From the NCBI GenBank assembly GCA_947631445.1, contig CANRLN010000013.1:1-41984 (forward strand): DNA of 41,984 nt, in the 5' to 3' direction. The DNA is from an uncultured Clostridia bacterium (GTDB lineage Bacteria > Bacillota > Clostridia > Oscillospirales > Ruminococcaceae). Shown here one piece after another: positions 32,850-41,591 of the stretch; position 1 is the stretch's first letter; each line of letters opens with the position of its first letter. Under the pieces are notes generated by a model. The model was not told where the DNA came from, made no database searches, and saw only the letters and a program-made list of their open reading frames with translations. A program made the position numbers and the translations under genes.

Positions 32850-32878
32850 ATAATAACATTTTTTGCGACATTTGTCAA
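32850..32878 (-). promoter_or_regulatory. sigma-A promoter of nfnAB
   Basis: Minus strand TTGACA (32873-32878), 17-nt spacer, TATTAT (32850-32855). It resembles the gltB promoter closely (TTGACAAATG start, ATGTTATTAT end). Confidence 0.85.
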
Positions 32879-32942
32879 TAGATTTAAGCATAGATTTTAT
32901 TCCATACTTTTTATATATTTTATACAAAACAAGTTCTATACA

Positions 32943-32977
32943 AATACAAACCGCACGGCAAATTTTTCACCGTGCGG
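32943..32977 (-). terminator. terminator of adhE
   Basis: CCGCACGG (32951-32958) with CCGTGCGG (32970-32977); tail TTTGTATTTG on the minus strand. Confidence 0.85.
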
Positions 32978-33010
32978 CATTATATTTAATTTAAAACTTG
33001 AAACTGAAAA

Positions 33011-35659
33011 TTACTTTTCTTCTTTTTTAGCTTCAGCCTTAGGAGCAGGAACTTTTCCTTCGCCGTAGTAAGCTTCAAGATAAATCTCCTTGATTTCCTT
33101 AAAGAGAGGATATCTTGGGTTAGCACCTGTGCACTGGTCGTCAAAAGCATTTTCAACCATTTCATCAAGGGTTGCAAGGAAATCTTCTTCCTTAATGCCA
33201 TATTCCTTGATAGTATCCTTAATGCCAACTCTGTGCTTAAGGTCGTCAACAGCCTTGCAAAGGTTAGCAAGCTTTTCATCATCATTCTTGCCACCAAGAC
33301 CGAGAGCGTCAGCAACTTCAGCATAACGAGCCTTTGTGTGAGGGTAAGCATACTGTGAGAAAGTACCCATCTTTGTTGGAACTTCTTCAGCGTTGTATCT
33401 CATAATCTTAGTGATAAGGAGAGCATTTGCAACACCGTGAGGGAGGTGGTGGTAAGCACCAAGCTTGTGAGCCATTGAGTGGCAAAGTCCGAGGAATGCG
33501 TTAGCAAAAGCCATACCAGCCATAGTAGCTGCATGAGCCATCTTTTCACGAGCCTCAACGTCTGTTGGACCGTTGTCATAAGCTCTTGGGAGATACTTAA
33601 AGATAACCTGAAGAGCCTGCTTAGCAATACCGTCTGTGAAATCAGTAGCCATAACAGAAGCATAAGCTTCGAGTGCATGGGTTACAGCGTCAATACCAGA
33701 AGCTGCAGTAAGACCCTTAGGAGCAGACATATGCATATCAGCGTCAATAATAGCCATGTTAGGCATAAGCTGATAGTCAGCAAGAGGATACTTAGTACCT
33801 GTCTTTTCGTCAGTGATAACTGCAAAAGGAGTAACTTCAGAACCAGTACCAGCAGAGGTTGGAACGCAAATGAAGTAAGCCTTTTCGCCCATTTTAGGGA
33901 ATGTGTAAACTCTCTTACGAATGTCAATAAATCTCATTGCCATATCGAAGAAGTCAGCATCTGGGTGTTCATAAAGAACCCACATAATCTTAGCAGCGTC
34001 CATTGCAGAACCACCGCCGAGAGCGATAATTACGTCTGGCTCAAAAGCTCTAATCTGTTCAACACCAGCCAAAGCACAAGCAAGTGTTGGGTCTGGAGCA
34101 ACGTCAAAGAAGGTAGCGTGTGCAATGCCCATTTCATCAAGCTTATCTGTGATTGGCTTAGTGTAGCCATTCTTACCGAGGAATTGGTCGGTAACAATAA
34201 ATGCTCTCTTTTTATTCATAACTGTCTTAAGCTCATCAAGAGCAACAGGCAGACATCCTCTCTTAATATAAACCTTTTCAGGTGCTCTGAACCAAAGCAT
34301 ATTCTCTCTCCTCTCAGCAACTGTCTTAATGTTCAAAAGATGCTTAATGCCAACGTTTTCGGAAACGGAGTTACCGCCCCAAGAACCGCAGCCAAGTGTA
34401 AGAGAAGGAGCAAAGTCAAAGTTGTAAAGGTCGCCGATACCACCCAAAGAAGAAGGAGTGTTTACGATAAGACGGCTTGTTTTCATTCTTTCAGCAAATT
34501 CGTTGAGCTTTTCTCTTTCGTTAACGTCATCAATCCAAAGAACAGAAGTGTGTCCAAGACCACCATTGTTTTCAAGAAGTTCGCAAGCGATATTAAGGGA
34601 ATCTGCAAAGTTTTCAGATTTATACATACCCAAAATTGTTGTGAGCTTTTCGTGACCGAAAGCTTCGCTTGTGTCGGTTGTTGTAGCCTCACCGATAAGA
34701 ACCTTTGTGCTTTCAGGAACTTCAAATCCTGCCATTTTAGCAATGGTTACAGGACGCTGACCAACGATTTTAGCATTCAATGCACCATTGATAAGCATTG
34801 TGCTTCTAATCTTATCAGCTTCATCAGGCTTGAGGAAATAGCAACCTCTCTTGATAAATTCATTCTTAACAGCGTCATAAACATTCTTATCTGCAATAAC
34901 TGTCTGTTCAGTAGCACAAATCATACCATTGTCGAAAGTCTTAGAGTGGATAATAGAGTTTACTGCCTTAACAACATCAGCGGAAGAATCAATAATAGCA
35001 GATGCGTTACCAGCACCAACGCCAAGGGCAGGAGTACCAGAAGAGTAAGCAGCCTTAACCATTCCGGGGCCACCAGTTGCAAGAATTGTATCGGATTCTC
35101 TCATAATCATATTTGTAAGTTCAAGAGAAGGAACATCAATCCAGCCAATAATTCCCTCAGGAGCACCAGCTTCAACAGCTGCCTCATATACTATTCTTGC
35201 TGCTTCAATAGTAGAGTTCTTAGCTCTTGGGTGTGGCGAAATAATAATACCATTTCTTGTCTTAAGACAGATAAGTGTCTTAAAGATAGCTGTAGAGGTT
35301 GGGTTGGTTGTTGGAATTACAGCACCGATAAGACCGATTGGCTCATAAAGACGCATTGTACCAAAAGACTTGTTTTCTTCAAAAACACCGCAGGTTTGAA
35401 CGTTTTTATAAGCATTATAAATATGTTCTGCTGCATAGTTGTTCTTGATAACCTTATCTTCAACAATACCCATGCCTGTTTCTTCAACTGCCATCTTAGC
35501 AAGAGGGATTCTCTGCTTGTTTGCGGCAATAGCGGCAGCCTTAAAAATCTTGTCAACCTGTTCTTGAGTGTAGGTTGCGAAAATTTTCTGAGCTTCTCTC
35601 ACCTGTGCAATCTTAGCTTCCAAAGCTTGTTCGCTGTCAACAATGAAATCTTTTTTCAT
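33011..35659 (-). CDS. adhE: bifunctional acetaldehyde-CoA/alcohol dehydrogenase AdhE
   Basis: 882 residues, full length. Residues 1-440: aldehyde dehydrogenase, with catalytic Cys248 in FDNGMICATEQTV. Residues about 455-865: iron-dependent alcohol dehydrogenase with ALGGGSAMDAAK, STAGTGSEVTPFA-like cofactor loop and the metal ligands in CHSMAHKLGAYHHLPHG. It reduces acetyl-CoA through acetaldehyde to ethanol, recycling two NADH. A lysine-rich tail ends the protein. Two Rex-type boxes lie in front. The antisense strand is open for over 700 codons, a codon-bias shadow. Confidence 0.97.
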   Translation of the reverse strand: MKKDFIVDSEQALEAKIAQVREAQKIFATYTQEQVDKIFKAAAIAANKQRIPLAKMAVEETGMGIVEDKVIKNNYAAEHIYNAYKNVQTCGVFEENKSFGTMRLYEPIGLIGAVIPTTNPTSTAIFKTLICLKTRNGIIISPHPRAKNSTIEAARIVYEAAVEAGAPEGIIGWIDVPSLELTNMIMRESDTILATGGPGMVKAAYSSGTPALGVGAGNASAIIDSSADVVKAVNSIIHSKTFDNGMICATEQTVIADKNVYDAVKNEFIKRGCYFLKPDEADKIRSTMLINGALNAKIVGQRPVTIAKMAGFEVPESTKVLIGEATTTDTSEAFGHEKLTTILGMYKSENFADSLNIACELLENNGGLGHTSVLWIDDVNEREKLNEFAERMKTSRLIVNTPSSLGGIGDLYNFDFAPSLTLGCGSWGGNSVSENVGIKHLLNIKTVAERRENMLWFRAPEKVYIKRGCLPVALDELKTVMNKKRAFIVTDQFLGKNGYTKPITDKLDEMGIAHATFFDVAPDPTLACALAGVEQIRAFEPDVIIALGGGSAMDAAKIMWVLYEHPDADFFDMAMRFIDIRKRVYTFPKMGEKAYFICVPTSAGTGSEVTPFAVITDEKTGTKYPLADYQLMPNMAIIDADMHMSAPKGLTAASGIDAVTHALEAYASVMATDFTDGIAKQALQVIFKYLPRAYDNGPTDVEAREKMAHAATMAGMAFANAFLGLCHSMAHKLGAYHHLPHGVANALLITKIMRYNAEEVPTKMGTFSQYAYPHTKARYAEVADALGLGGKNDDEKLANLCKAVDDLKHRVGIKDTIKEYGIKEEDFLATLDEMVENAFDDQCTGANPRYPLFKEIKEIYLEAYYGEGKVPAPKAEAKKEEK

Positions 35660-35709
35660 GTTCCATTCTCCTTTAATTTTCGTTACTAAAAAGTTGGATT
35701 AATTTAAGT

Positions 35710-35727
35710 TTGTCAAAAATTTAACAA
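35710..35727. promoter_or_regulatory. Rex-type operator, downstream site
   Basis: On the minus strand TTGTTAA-ATTT-TTGACAA: one base away from the clostridial Rex pattern TTGTTAA-N4-TTAACAA. Located in the adhE leader. Confidence 0.6.
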
Positions 35728-35762
35728 TCTTTAAAGCAGTTTGCTCTTACTTAAATTATCTT

Positions 35763-35780
35763 CTGTTAATATTTTAACAA
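35763..35780. promoter_or_regulatory. Rex-type operator over the adhE -10
   Basis: On the minus strand TTGTTAA-AATA-TTAACAG: one base away from the Rex pattern. It covers the -10, so Rex would repress when NADH is low, as known for clostridial adhE. Confidence 0.7.
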
Positions 35781-35799
35781 ACTTTTGCTCAAATGTAAA
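35771..35799 (-). promoter_or_regulatory. adhE promoter
   Basis: Minus strand TTTACA (35794-35799), 17-nt spacer, TAAAAT (35771-35776). Confidence 0.6.
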
Positions 35800-36060
35800 A
35801 TATAAAATTAGAATATTATTATATCTATTTTTATATAATCAAAATTAAACTATTTACAATCTATTATAAAGTTTTTTTTTGCAAAATTTGACCTTTTTCA
35901 TGAACCACGTCTTAATTTGCACTTAATAATTTGTTCATAATCTAAGCATTTTCAACAAAATTCCGAAAAATAAATTCATGCCTTTTGATTAAATAATTTA
36001 ACTAAATATTAAAACTATTTTATAAAAAACATATTTTTTATTTAAAATGTTTTCCGCCGT
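35800..36060. other. AT-rich stretch upstream of adhE
   Basis: No coding frame, no repeat and no stable hairpin recognised. It may hold further upstream regulatory sites, but I cannot point to one. Confidence 0.5.
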
Positions 36061-36066
36061 GGACGA

Positions 36067-36120
36067 AAAAATCAAGAGGGACTTGGGAATAAAATTCCCA
36101 AAATAAATAATCCACCCTCT
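36067..36120 (-). terminator. nested terminator of the gene at 36156
   Basis: Inner hairpin TTGGGAAT-AAA-ATTCCCAA (36083-36101) inside AGAGGG/CCCTCT (36075-36080 with 36115-36120); on the minus strand TTGATTTTTTCG follows. Confidence 0.8.
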
Positions 36121-36155
36121 ACCTTTATTATGCCACTATAATGAAAAGTTATGCC

Positions 36156-36938
36156 TCAATCTATGCCATTTACAAACCCACGATAACCACTTGCACTGTT
36201 CCTTGGTGAATATTCCTCGCAAAGATAGGTTTCCTGCCTGCCCTCAAAATTTTTACCTTCCAGAAATTCAAACCAATCATCTTTGTCATTCACCTTAAGG
36301 CACTCCTCTTTAAAGCCACGATAGCAAAGCATTATACCAAAATCATCATTGCCATAGGGGGAATAGTCCGAATATTGACAGGTGAAACAACATTTAAGAT
36401 AATATTCTTCTTTTATTTTATCGCAAATATCAAGCAGTGCATTTTCAAAACAAAGGGTTGGTTTGCCACACTCAAAAATTTTTTCATCAACAACAAGCGA
36501 AAATCTGTTCACAACCTCATCATCACGATAAACCCTTTTGCCGTCACACTTTATAATACATTGGTTTTTACTAAAATCATGTGGTACAAATTTAAAATCA
36601 ATTTTAATAAACCCCTGCACTATTTTCATATCACATTTTCTAACCAATTTAACAGGTATCTCAACATCAAGCTGATAGCCCTGCAAGCAATAGTTATATT
36701 TAAAATTACGTTTAAGCGTTTCATCATATCCGCCATATTTTAAAATATTAAATTTTTGTTTTGCAATTTCATATTGAAAAGGGTCAGCAAGCTGAAAATC
36801 CCCAATGCTTGCACCCTCAAAAACAATGCCATCAATCTCAAAGGAAAGCGGGTCGGTTTTATATTCTCCTTGAGTATTCAAAATGCTGATATTAAGATTA
36901 TGAAATTTGTCTTTATAGTGTGCTTTCCAATGTTCCAT
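36156..36938 (-). CDS. uncharacterised cytosolic protein (possibly DUF6304)
   Basis: 260 residues, no signal peptide or membrane helix, rich in aromatic residues. Nine or so Cys are scattered in the C-terminal half (KCCFTCQYSDYSPYGNDDFG is notable), without a clean zinc-ribbon spacing. From general character (DYSPYGNDDFG-MLCYRG, tail YRGFVNGID) it may be DUF6304, but I am not sure. GGAGGG stands before the ATG. A strong terminator lies only 19 nt upstream of the start, after tRNA-Arg, so transcription may depend on read-through. Confidence 0.6.
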   Translation of the reverse strand: MEHWKAHYKDKFHNLNISILNTQGEYKTDPLSFEIDGIVFEGASIGDFQLADPFQYEIAKQKFNILKYGGYDETLKRNFKYNYCLQGYQLDVEIPVKLVRKCDMKIVQGFIKIDFKFVPHDFSKNQCIIKCDGKRVYRDDEVVNRFSLVVDEKIFECGKPTLCFENALLDICDKIKEEYYLKCCFTCQYSDYSPYGNDDFGIMLCYRGFKEECLKVNDKDDWFEFLEGKNFEGRQETYLCEEYSPRNSASGYRGFVNGID

Positions 36939-36953
36939 TTTTGTCCCTCCAAA

Positions 36954-36995
36954 AACAAAAAAACATAGCGACCGGCAAGCAATAGTCGCTATGTT
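36954..36995 (-). terminator. terminator after tRNA-Arg
   Basis: Perfect 11-bp stem AACATAGCGAC (36962-36972) with GTCGCTATGTT (36985-36995), followed on the minus strand by TTTTTTTGTTTTT. Confidence 0.9.
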
Positions 36996-37027
36996 TTAGC
37001 CTTGAGCAAAAAAACTTGCCCTGCGAA

Positions 37028-37099
37028 CGCCCCCAGTAGGAATCGAACCTACAACTAATCCTTAGGAGGGACTTGTTATATCCATTTAACTATAGGGGC
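37028..37099 (-). tRNA. tRNA-Arg (anticodon CCU)
   Basis: 72 nt. Acceptor GCCCCTA with TGGGGGC plus discriminator G; D-stem GTTA/TAAC; anticodon stem AGTCC/GGATT with loop CTCCTAA, so anticodon CCT (reads AGG); T-stem GTAGG/CCTAC with loop TTCGAAT. CCA is not encoded. It lies 25 nt after the stop of the 47-aa gene and shares its promoter. Confidence 0.95.
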
Positions 37100-37124
37100 A
37101 GGGAAACAAAATAAATTTGTTTAT

Positions 37125-37268
37125 TTATATTCCACACTCATCATAGTCTTTCCATTTTTCGTTGTGTGCTTTCTTTTCCATATATTTATAAACGAAAACA
37201 GCGGTTGAGCCAACCATTAAAACTATAGATGTGAGAACAATCCAAAAATCTTTCTTTTGACCTTTCAT
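37125..37268 (-). CDS. 47-aa single-helix membrane protein
   Basis: Starts MKGQKKDFWIVL, one hydrophobic helix (about residues 8-27, WIVLTSIVLMVGSTAVFVY), then a charged tail KYMEKKAHNEKWKDYDECGI with a Cys near the end. AAGGAG lies 8 nt before the ATG and a consensus promoter upstream, so expression is likely. It is followed directly by tRNA-Arg. I recognise no family; not toxin-like, since there is no antisense promoter or hidden ribosome site. Confidence 0.75.
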   Translation of the reverse strand: MKGQKKDFWIVLTSIVLMVGSTAVFVYKYMEKKAHNEKWKDYDECGI

Positions 37269-37306
37269 AAAAATTATCTCCTTAACTTATTTTCTTTATA
37301 TTATAT

Positions 37307-37335
37307 ATTATAGCATAATTTTAATTAATTGTCAA
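37307..37335 (-). promoter_or_regulatory. consensus promoter of the small gene and tRNA-Arg
   Basis: Minus strand TTGACA (37330-37335), 17-nt spacer, TATAAT (37307-37312). Confidence 0.9.
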
Positions 37336-37410
37336 GTGTTTTTTTGTATTTTTTTATAAAAATATATTTTTATTTGTATATATCCACACCAACGGCAGGA
37401 ATAAAAATAA

Positions 37411-37437
37411 CAAAAACGCCCTCCCAAAGGGAGGACG
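37411..37437 (-). terminator. terminator of gap
   Basis: CGCCCTCCC (37417-37425) with GGGAGGACG (37429-37437), one mismatch, then TTTTTG on the minus strand. Confidence 0.85.
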
Positions 37438-37471
37438 CAAATAAATCTTTATTAATCAGGCAAATCAAATA

Positions 37472-38509
37472 TTAGCCGAGTTCAGCAAAATACTTGATTG
37501 TTCTTACCATCTGAGATGTGTAAGAATTTTCGTTGTCGTACCAAGAAACAACCTGTACTTCATAAAGGTCATCAGCAATCTTAGAAACCATTGTCTGAGT
37601 TGCATCAAAGAGTGAACCATACTTCATGCCGATAACGTCAGAAGAAACGATTGGGTCAGTGTTGTAACCAAAGCTTTCAGAAGCAGCAGCCTTCATAGCA
37701 GCGTTGATGCCGTCAACTGTAACGTCATTGCCCTTAACAACAGCTGTAAGGATTGTTGTAGAACCTGTAGGAACAGGAACTCTCTGTGCAGAACCGATAA
37801 GCTTGCCGTTAAGCTCAGGAATTACAAGACCAATAGCCTTAGCAGCACCTGTGGAGTTAGGAACGATATTAGCAGCACCAGCTCTTGCTCTTCTCATGTC
37901 GCCCTTTCTGTGAGGACCGTCAAGAATCATCTGGTCGCCTGTATAAGCGTGAATTGTGCTCATGATACCGCTCTGGATTGGAGCATACTTGTTAAGAGCA
38001 TCAGCCATAGGAGCGAGGCAGTTTGTTGTGCAGGAAGCAGCAGAAATAATCTTGTCGTCTGCTGTAAGAGTTTTTTCGTTTACAGAGTAAACAATTGTCT
38101 TAAGGTCGTTGCCAGCAGGAGCAGAAATAACAACCTTCTTAGCACCAGCATCAATGTGAGCCTGGCTCTTGTCCTTAGAGCAGTAGAAACCTGTGCATTC
38201 AAGAACAACGTCTACACCGATTTCACCCCAAGGGAGTTCAGCAGCGTTAGCCTTTGCATAAATTTTAAGTGTCTTGCCGTCAACTGTGATTGTACCAGCT
38301 TCGTCATCAGCTTCAACAGTGTGAAGATTTTCGCCGATTTTACCGCAATAACCGCCCTGAGCTGTGTCATACTTAAGAAGGTCTGCAAGCATAGAAGGCT
38401 TAGTAAGGTCGTTGATTGCAACTACCTCATAACCTTCTGCTCCAAACATCTGTCTGAAAGCAAGACGACCGATACGTCCGAAACCATTAATAGCAACTTT
38501 TACTGACAT
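37472..38509 (-). CDS. gap: glyceraldehyde-3-phosphate dehydrogenase, type I
   Basis: 345 residues from the ATG at 38507-38509, where AGGAGG precedes and the canonical start [18 protein letters not shown] begins; the open frame upstream is not coding. NAD-binding GFGRIGR (9-15), catalytic Cys160 in SAASCTTNC, then HAYTGDQ and [12 protein letters not shown]. Glycolytic oxidation of glyceraldehyde-3-phosphate with NAD+. Monocistronic: own promoter and terminator, without pgk beside it. Confidence 0.97.
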   Translation of the reverse strand: MSVKVAINGFGRIGRLAFRQMFGAEGYEVVAINDLTKPSMLADLLKYDTAQGGYCGKIGENLHTVEADDEAGTITVDGKTLKIYAKANAAELPWGEIGVDVVLECTGFYCSKDKSQAHIDAGAKKVVISAPAGNDLKTIVYSVNEKTLTADDKIISAASCTTNCLAPMADALNKYAPIQSGIMSTIHAYTGDQMILDGPHRKGDMRRARAGAANIVPNSTGAAKAIGLVIPELNGKLIGSAQRVPVPTGSTTILTAVVKGNDVTVDGINAAMKAAASESFGYNTDPIVSSDVIGMKYGSLFDATQTMVSKIADDLYEVQVVSWYDNENSYTSQMVRTIKYFAELG

Positions 38510-38591
38510 AGTAAATGTACCTCCTAAAAATTTTTGAAATTGAGTGGCAAACCGCAATATAAAATAATTAACAGTTTTTAAGCCTATAATT

Positions 38592-38620
38592 AGTATAGCA
38601 CAATTCAAATTATTTTGCAA
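38592..38620 (-). promoter_or_regulatory. promoter of gap
   Basis: Minus strand TTGCAA (38615-38620), 17-nt spacer, TATACT (38592-38597). The leader is about 75 nt. Confidence 0.75.
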
Positions 38621-38624
38621 GTAT

Positions 38625-38890
38625 TTTTTTGAATTTTTTTGCTTCTCACAAATTTTTAACAATTCGTGCAGAATTTTTATAAAAAATATTCATAATTTAA
38701 CACTTGTCTGTTTAACTTTTCTATCACGAACACACGGCAAGACAAACAAAATCCCTTACTTACGCTAATTTTCTTGGCTTAATTCAAAAGCCGAAGTTAA
38801 TAATTAATATTTTATAATAATACAATAAAATAATTTACTATGAAATTCACTAAATTATATTATTGAAATTTGTGCATTTTTTTGTCGATT
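38625..38890. other. AT-rich intergenic stretch between divergent gap and LCP promoters
   Basis: No gene, repeat or clear operator recognised. Confidence 0.5.
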
Positions 38891-38895
38891 TGCGG

Positions 38896-38924
38896 TTGAT
38901 TTTTTTTGTGAAATGTTTTATAAT
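38896..38924 (+). promoter_or_regulatory. promoter of the LCP gene
   Basis: TTGATT (38896-38901), 17-nt spacer with a T-run, TATAAT (38919-38924). Confidence 0.75.
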
Positions 38925-38986
38925 AATATTATGTGTATTTTATTTTTTCAAATAAAATAATAATAAATATTGAAAAGAGGAAGATT

Positions 38987-40873
38987 ATGGACGATAAATC
39001 AAATATTCCCTCTAACAGCACTCCGGATGATAACAGCGAAGTAAAAGATTTGATTTCGCAGGCAATCAAAAAAAAGCAGGAAAATGATTTAAACAATTCA
39101 AACAATTTAACAGATTCAAGCGATTTAACAATTGAAGATGTTGATAAAAAAATACAAGAACTTAAGGTTAAAACCCAAGAATATCTAAACAATAAAGAAA
39201 ATAAACAAGAAAAATCGGTTTCTTCTGCCTCTATACCAAATTCTATAACAAAGAAACAAGAGAAAAACCCAACAACAAGCAACAAGAATTTAACAGACAA
39301 AATTCCGCAAGCAAAAAACCAAACAAGCCCAAAATCTTTTAAGAAAAAACGAGCATCACTGGTTATAACGGCGGTTTTATCAATAATTGTAATGATTGCT
39401 GTGGTGGTGTTTTGTATATTTAAATTTTATGTAAACCGAATACAGGAATATCATGGCGAAAAGCTGGATAGCAACTACTACCAACTGGATTCCGGCGAGG
39501 GCGGAAAGGACACATTGGACATCCAAAAGCATGAAGAAAAGCTGCTTAGCCAATACAATTCAATAAAAGATGCCACCATGAGTGACGAAGATGTTATAAA
39601 TATTTTGGTTATTGGCGAGGATATTCGTGATACAGAACAGGTAAGCCGAGGCAACACTGATGTTATGATTTTAATTTCAATAAACACCAAGGCAAAAACC
39701 TTTACAATGACCTCTTTTATGCGTGACATTTATCTGCAAATTCCAAATTATGGAGCAAATAGGCTTAATATGGCTTATTCGCTTGGTGGCCCTGAACTTT
39801 TGTTCCGAACCATTCAAGACAATTTTGGAATTGAGGTGGATAAATATGTGCTTTTTGACTTCTATTCTTTTATTGATGTAATCGAAGCGGTAGGCGGAGT
39901 AAACATTACCCTTTCGGACGAGGAAGCCGAAGGAATGAAAGCTCCAATGGCAGAACAAAATCATTATCTTAAAAACAAAAAAGGCACAGACTATTTGGAT
40001 AAAGGCGGTTCTTATCTTCTCAATGGTAATCAGGCTCTTGCATATGCCCGTTTGAGGTATGTTGGAAACGCTGACTATGAAAGAACCCAACGCCAAAGAA
40101 AGGTAATATCCGAGATTATTTCACAGGCAAAAAAGCTTTCTTTCACCCAGCTTAACAATTTAATGTTGGTTGTCACCGACCATATAAAATCCAATCTTGA
40201 CGATGGAGAAATTGCCTATCTTCTTGTTGAGGCATTGGGATATATGAACTATGATATTCAACAACTGAGAATACCTGCCGACAATACTTTTTATGATGCA
40301 AGAATAAGAGGAATGGACGTTCTTTGCCCTTATTTTAATCAAAATATCGCTTTGCTCCAAGAAACAATCTATGGTTCAACCAATGTTGACACAAGCGACG
40401 ATATAAGCAATGCGGATTTTTCTTCAAACAACTATACTTTTAAGTATTTTACCAAAAGAGATAATTTAAAATCCTCAAGCAGGTTTATAGACGAATATCA
40501 GGTTAAGGAAACCTCAATAACCCAGCAAACCGAGCCACCGCAATTCAGCACTGACGACAACAACAATTTTGAAAATCCTCAGCCGGATTTTAATCAAGAC
40601 AATCAAAATTGGGACAATACAGATAATCAAAATCAGGACAATCAGAATTGGGACAACCCAGACAATCAGAACTGGAATGATACAACAACTTTTCAACAGC
40701 CTCAAACTCCAAATGTTGAAAATCCGCCTGTTGTATCCCAGACCGAACCAACGGTTATAACCACTCCAACACCAGTAGCGACCGACCCACCCGATATTGA
40801 CCCGATTACAACTACTCAACCGGTTGAAATCCCAGTTATTCCGGAAATTCCCGACCCAGAAACGGAAGAATAA
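38987..40873 (+). CDS. LytR-CpsA-Psr family cell-wall glycopolymer ligase
   Basis: 628 residues from the ATG at 38987 (AGAGGAAG upstream). Long cytosolic N-terminus (1-120) rich in N, K, S, D; one membrane helix (124-149); then the LCP domain: NTDVMILISIN, SFMRDIYLQIP, RLNMAYSLGG, AVGGVNITL, ALAYARLRYVGNADYERTQRQR (Arg residues that hold the polyprenyl phosphate), and IPADNTFYDARIRGM. LCP enzymes attach teichoic acids or other glycopolymers to peptidoglycan. After the domain comes a tail of about 130 residues: DNQNWDN-type repeats, then a Pro/Thr/Val-rich end, probably wall-spanning. Extra N- and C-terminal regions make it longer than typical (300-450). Confidence 0.93.
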   Translation: MDDKSNIPSNSTPDDNSEVKDLISQAIKKKQENDLNNSNNLTDSSDLTIEDVDKKIQELKVKTQEYLNNKENKQEKSVSSASIPNSITKKQEKNPTTSNKNLTDKIPQAKNQTSPKSFKKKRASLVITAVLSIIVMIAVVVFCIFKFYVNRIQEYHGEKLDSNYYQLDSGEGGKDTLDIQKHEEKLLSQYNSIKDATMSDEDVINILVIGEDIRDTEQVSRGNTDVMILISINTKAKTFTMTSFMRDIYLQIPNYGANRLNMAYSLGGPELLFRTIQDNFGIEVDKYVLFDFYSFIDVIEAVGGVNITLSDEEAEGMKAPMAEQNHYLKNKKGTDYLDKGGSYLLNGNQALAYARLRYVGNADYERTQRQRKVISEIISQAKKLSFTQLNNLMLVVTDHIKSNLDDGEIAYLLVEALGYMNYDIQQLRIPADNTFYDARIRGMDVLCPYFNQNIALLQETIYGSTNVDTSDDISNADFSSNNYTFKYFTKRDNLKSSSRFIDEYQVKETSITQQTEPPQFSTDDNNNFENPQPDFNQDNQNWDNTDNQNQDNQNWDNPDNQNWNDTTTFQQPQTPNVENPPVVSQTEPTVITTPTPVATDPPDIDPITTTQPVEIPVIPEIPDPETEE

Positions 40874-40881
40874 TCAAATTT

Positions 40882-40914
40882 CCCCGAAAGTTTTTCTTTC
40901 GGGGTTATTTTTTT
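40882..40914 (+). terminator. terminator of the LCP gene
   Basis: Perfect 9-bp stem CCCCGAAAG (40882-40890) with CTTTCGGGG (40896-40904), then TTATTTTTTT. Confidence 0.9.
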
Positions 40915-41354
40915 AAGTTTGTCACAAAGGTGCAATGTTCTTTTACTGCCATAAAATAAGATTTTCCTTTGTAAATTTCACAGTGCAGAAAATTCAGCTC
41001 CCCACCGACAAACAGAATATAAAAAAAATTTTGGTCTGCATAAATTTCAAGGGGATATTTTATTTTATCGCAAATTTCCTTTGTCTGCATAACACTGCTA
41101 CATTTTATAGTTATATATTCCCTCAGGCATTTCTTTTTATACCCCGATATATATACAATACAGCCCGAATTTTTTTCAAATATTTCAACATAAAGTGTAT
41201 CACCAAACTGTTCTATATCCACAACTTCCCCTGCTTTTTTCAGCATATAATCAATAAAATATTCCTCATCATTCTGACAAACACTCAGTTTTTTTAAATC
41301 CGAATTGGAAAGCACGATTTTTATTGTGTCGCTTCCCACGGTTGATATTTCCAT
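40905..41354 (-). CDS. short MecA-like protein
   Basis: 149 residues. The N-terminus MEISTVGSDTIKIVLSNSDL fits the start of MecA-type ClpC adaptors (ME-I-...-IK...-DL), and the two-part pattern is similar, but MecA is usually over 200 residues; the acidic central linker is missing. If homologous it could be a degradation adaptor, but many clostridial relatives have no assigned role. GGGGTGG stands before the ATG. No clear promoter is seen between it and the terminator at 41546; the structured RNA region upstream may be its leader. It converges on the LCP gene, sharing the terminator hairpin region. Confidence 0.55.
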   Translation of the reverse strand: MEISTVGSDTIKIVLSNSDLKKLSVCQNDEEYFIDYMLKKAGEVVDIEQFGDTLYVEIFEKNSGCIVYISGYKKKCLREYITIKCSSVMQTKEICDKIKYPLEIYADQNFFYILFVGGELNFLHCEIYKGKSYFMAVKEHCTFVTNLKK

Positions 41355-41392
41355 TTTACCACCCCTGTTTTATAATATTCAGGCTCAAATAA

Positions 41393-41545
41393 AAGGTGAA
41401 GAATTTTTTTGTAAAATCCCTCACCTTTATATAAATAACTGCCGACTTTTAAGGGCTATTCAAGGGCATGAGCTCTGTGCCACCCTTATAAGCAGTAGCA
41501 GATTATTTGCACTAAGTTTATTATTGCCCTAAAAATTTAATTTAA
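41393..41545 (-). other. structured leader-like region upstream of the MecA-like gene
   Basis: Minus-strand pairing: AAAGGTGA/TCACCTTT hairpin (41393-41427); AGGGC/GCCCT closing stem (41452-41456 with 41526-41530) around an AGTGCA hairpin and GGGTGGCAC...TGCCC. Suggests RNA structure, possibly a leader. I do not recognise a riboswitch class. Confidence 0.4.
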
Positions 41546-41577
41546 TACAAAAAAGAGGTGGAATAATCCACCTCTTT
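41546..41577 (-). terminator. terminator of the tandem structured RNA
   Basis: Perfect 10-bp stem AAAGAGGTGG (41552-41561) with CCACCTCTTT (41568-41577), loop of 6, then TTTTTTGTAT on the minus strand. It sets the direction of the tandem RNA. Confidence 0.9.
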
Positions 41578-41591
41578 GGTAGTCGTATATT

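Noticed and set aside
33479..35689. Open frame of 736 codons on the plus strand opposite adhE
   Set aside because: It mirrors adhE in the opposite strand, has a composition rich in S, N and C without domains, and no ribosome site or promoter; it arises from adhE codon bias.
38510..38662. N-terminal extension of the gap gene by 51 codons
   Set aside because: The extension covers promoter and ribosome site and lacks resemblance to GAPDH; the canonical start is at 38509.
41470..41500. T-box-like GGGTGGCAC on the minus strand
   Set aside because: The full T-box sequence TGGNACCGCG is not kept (reads TGGCACAGAG), no stem I features or following terminator are seen, and the downstream gene is not tRNA-related.
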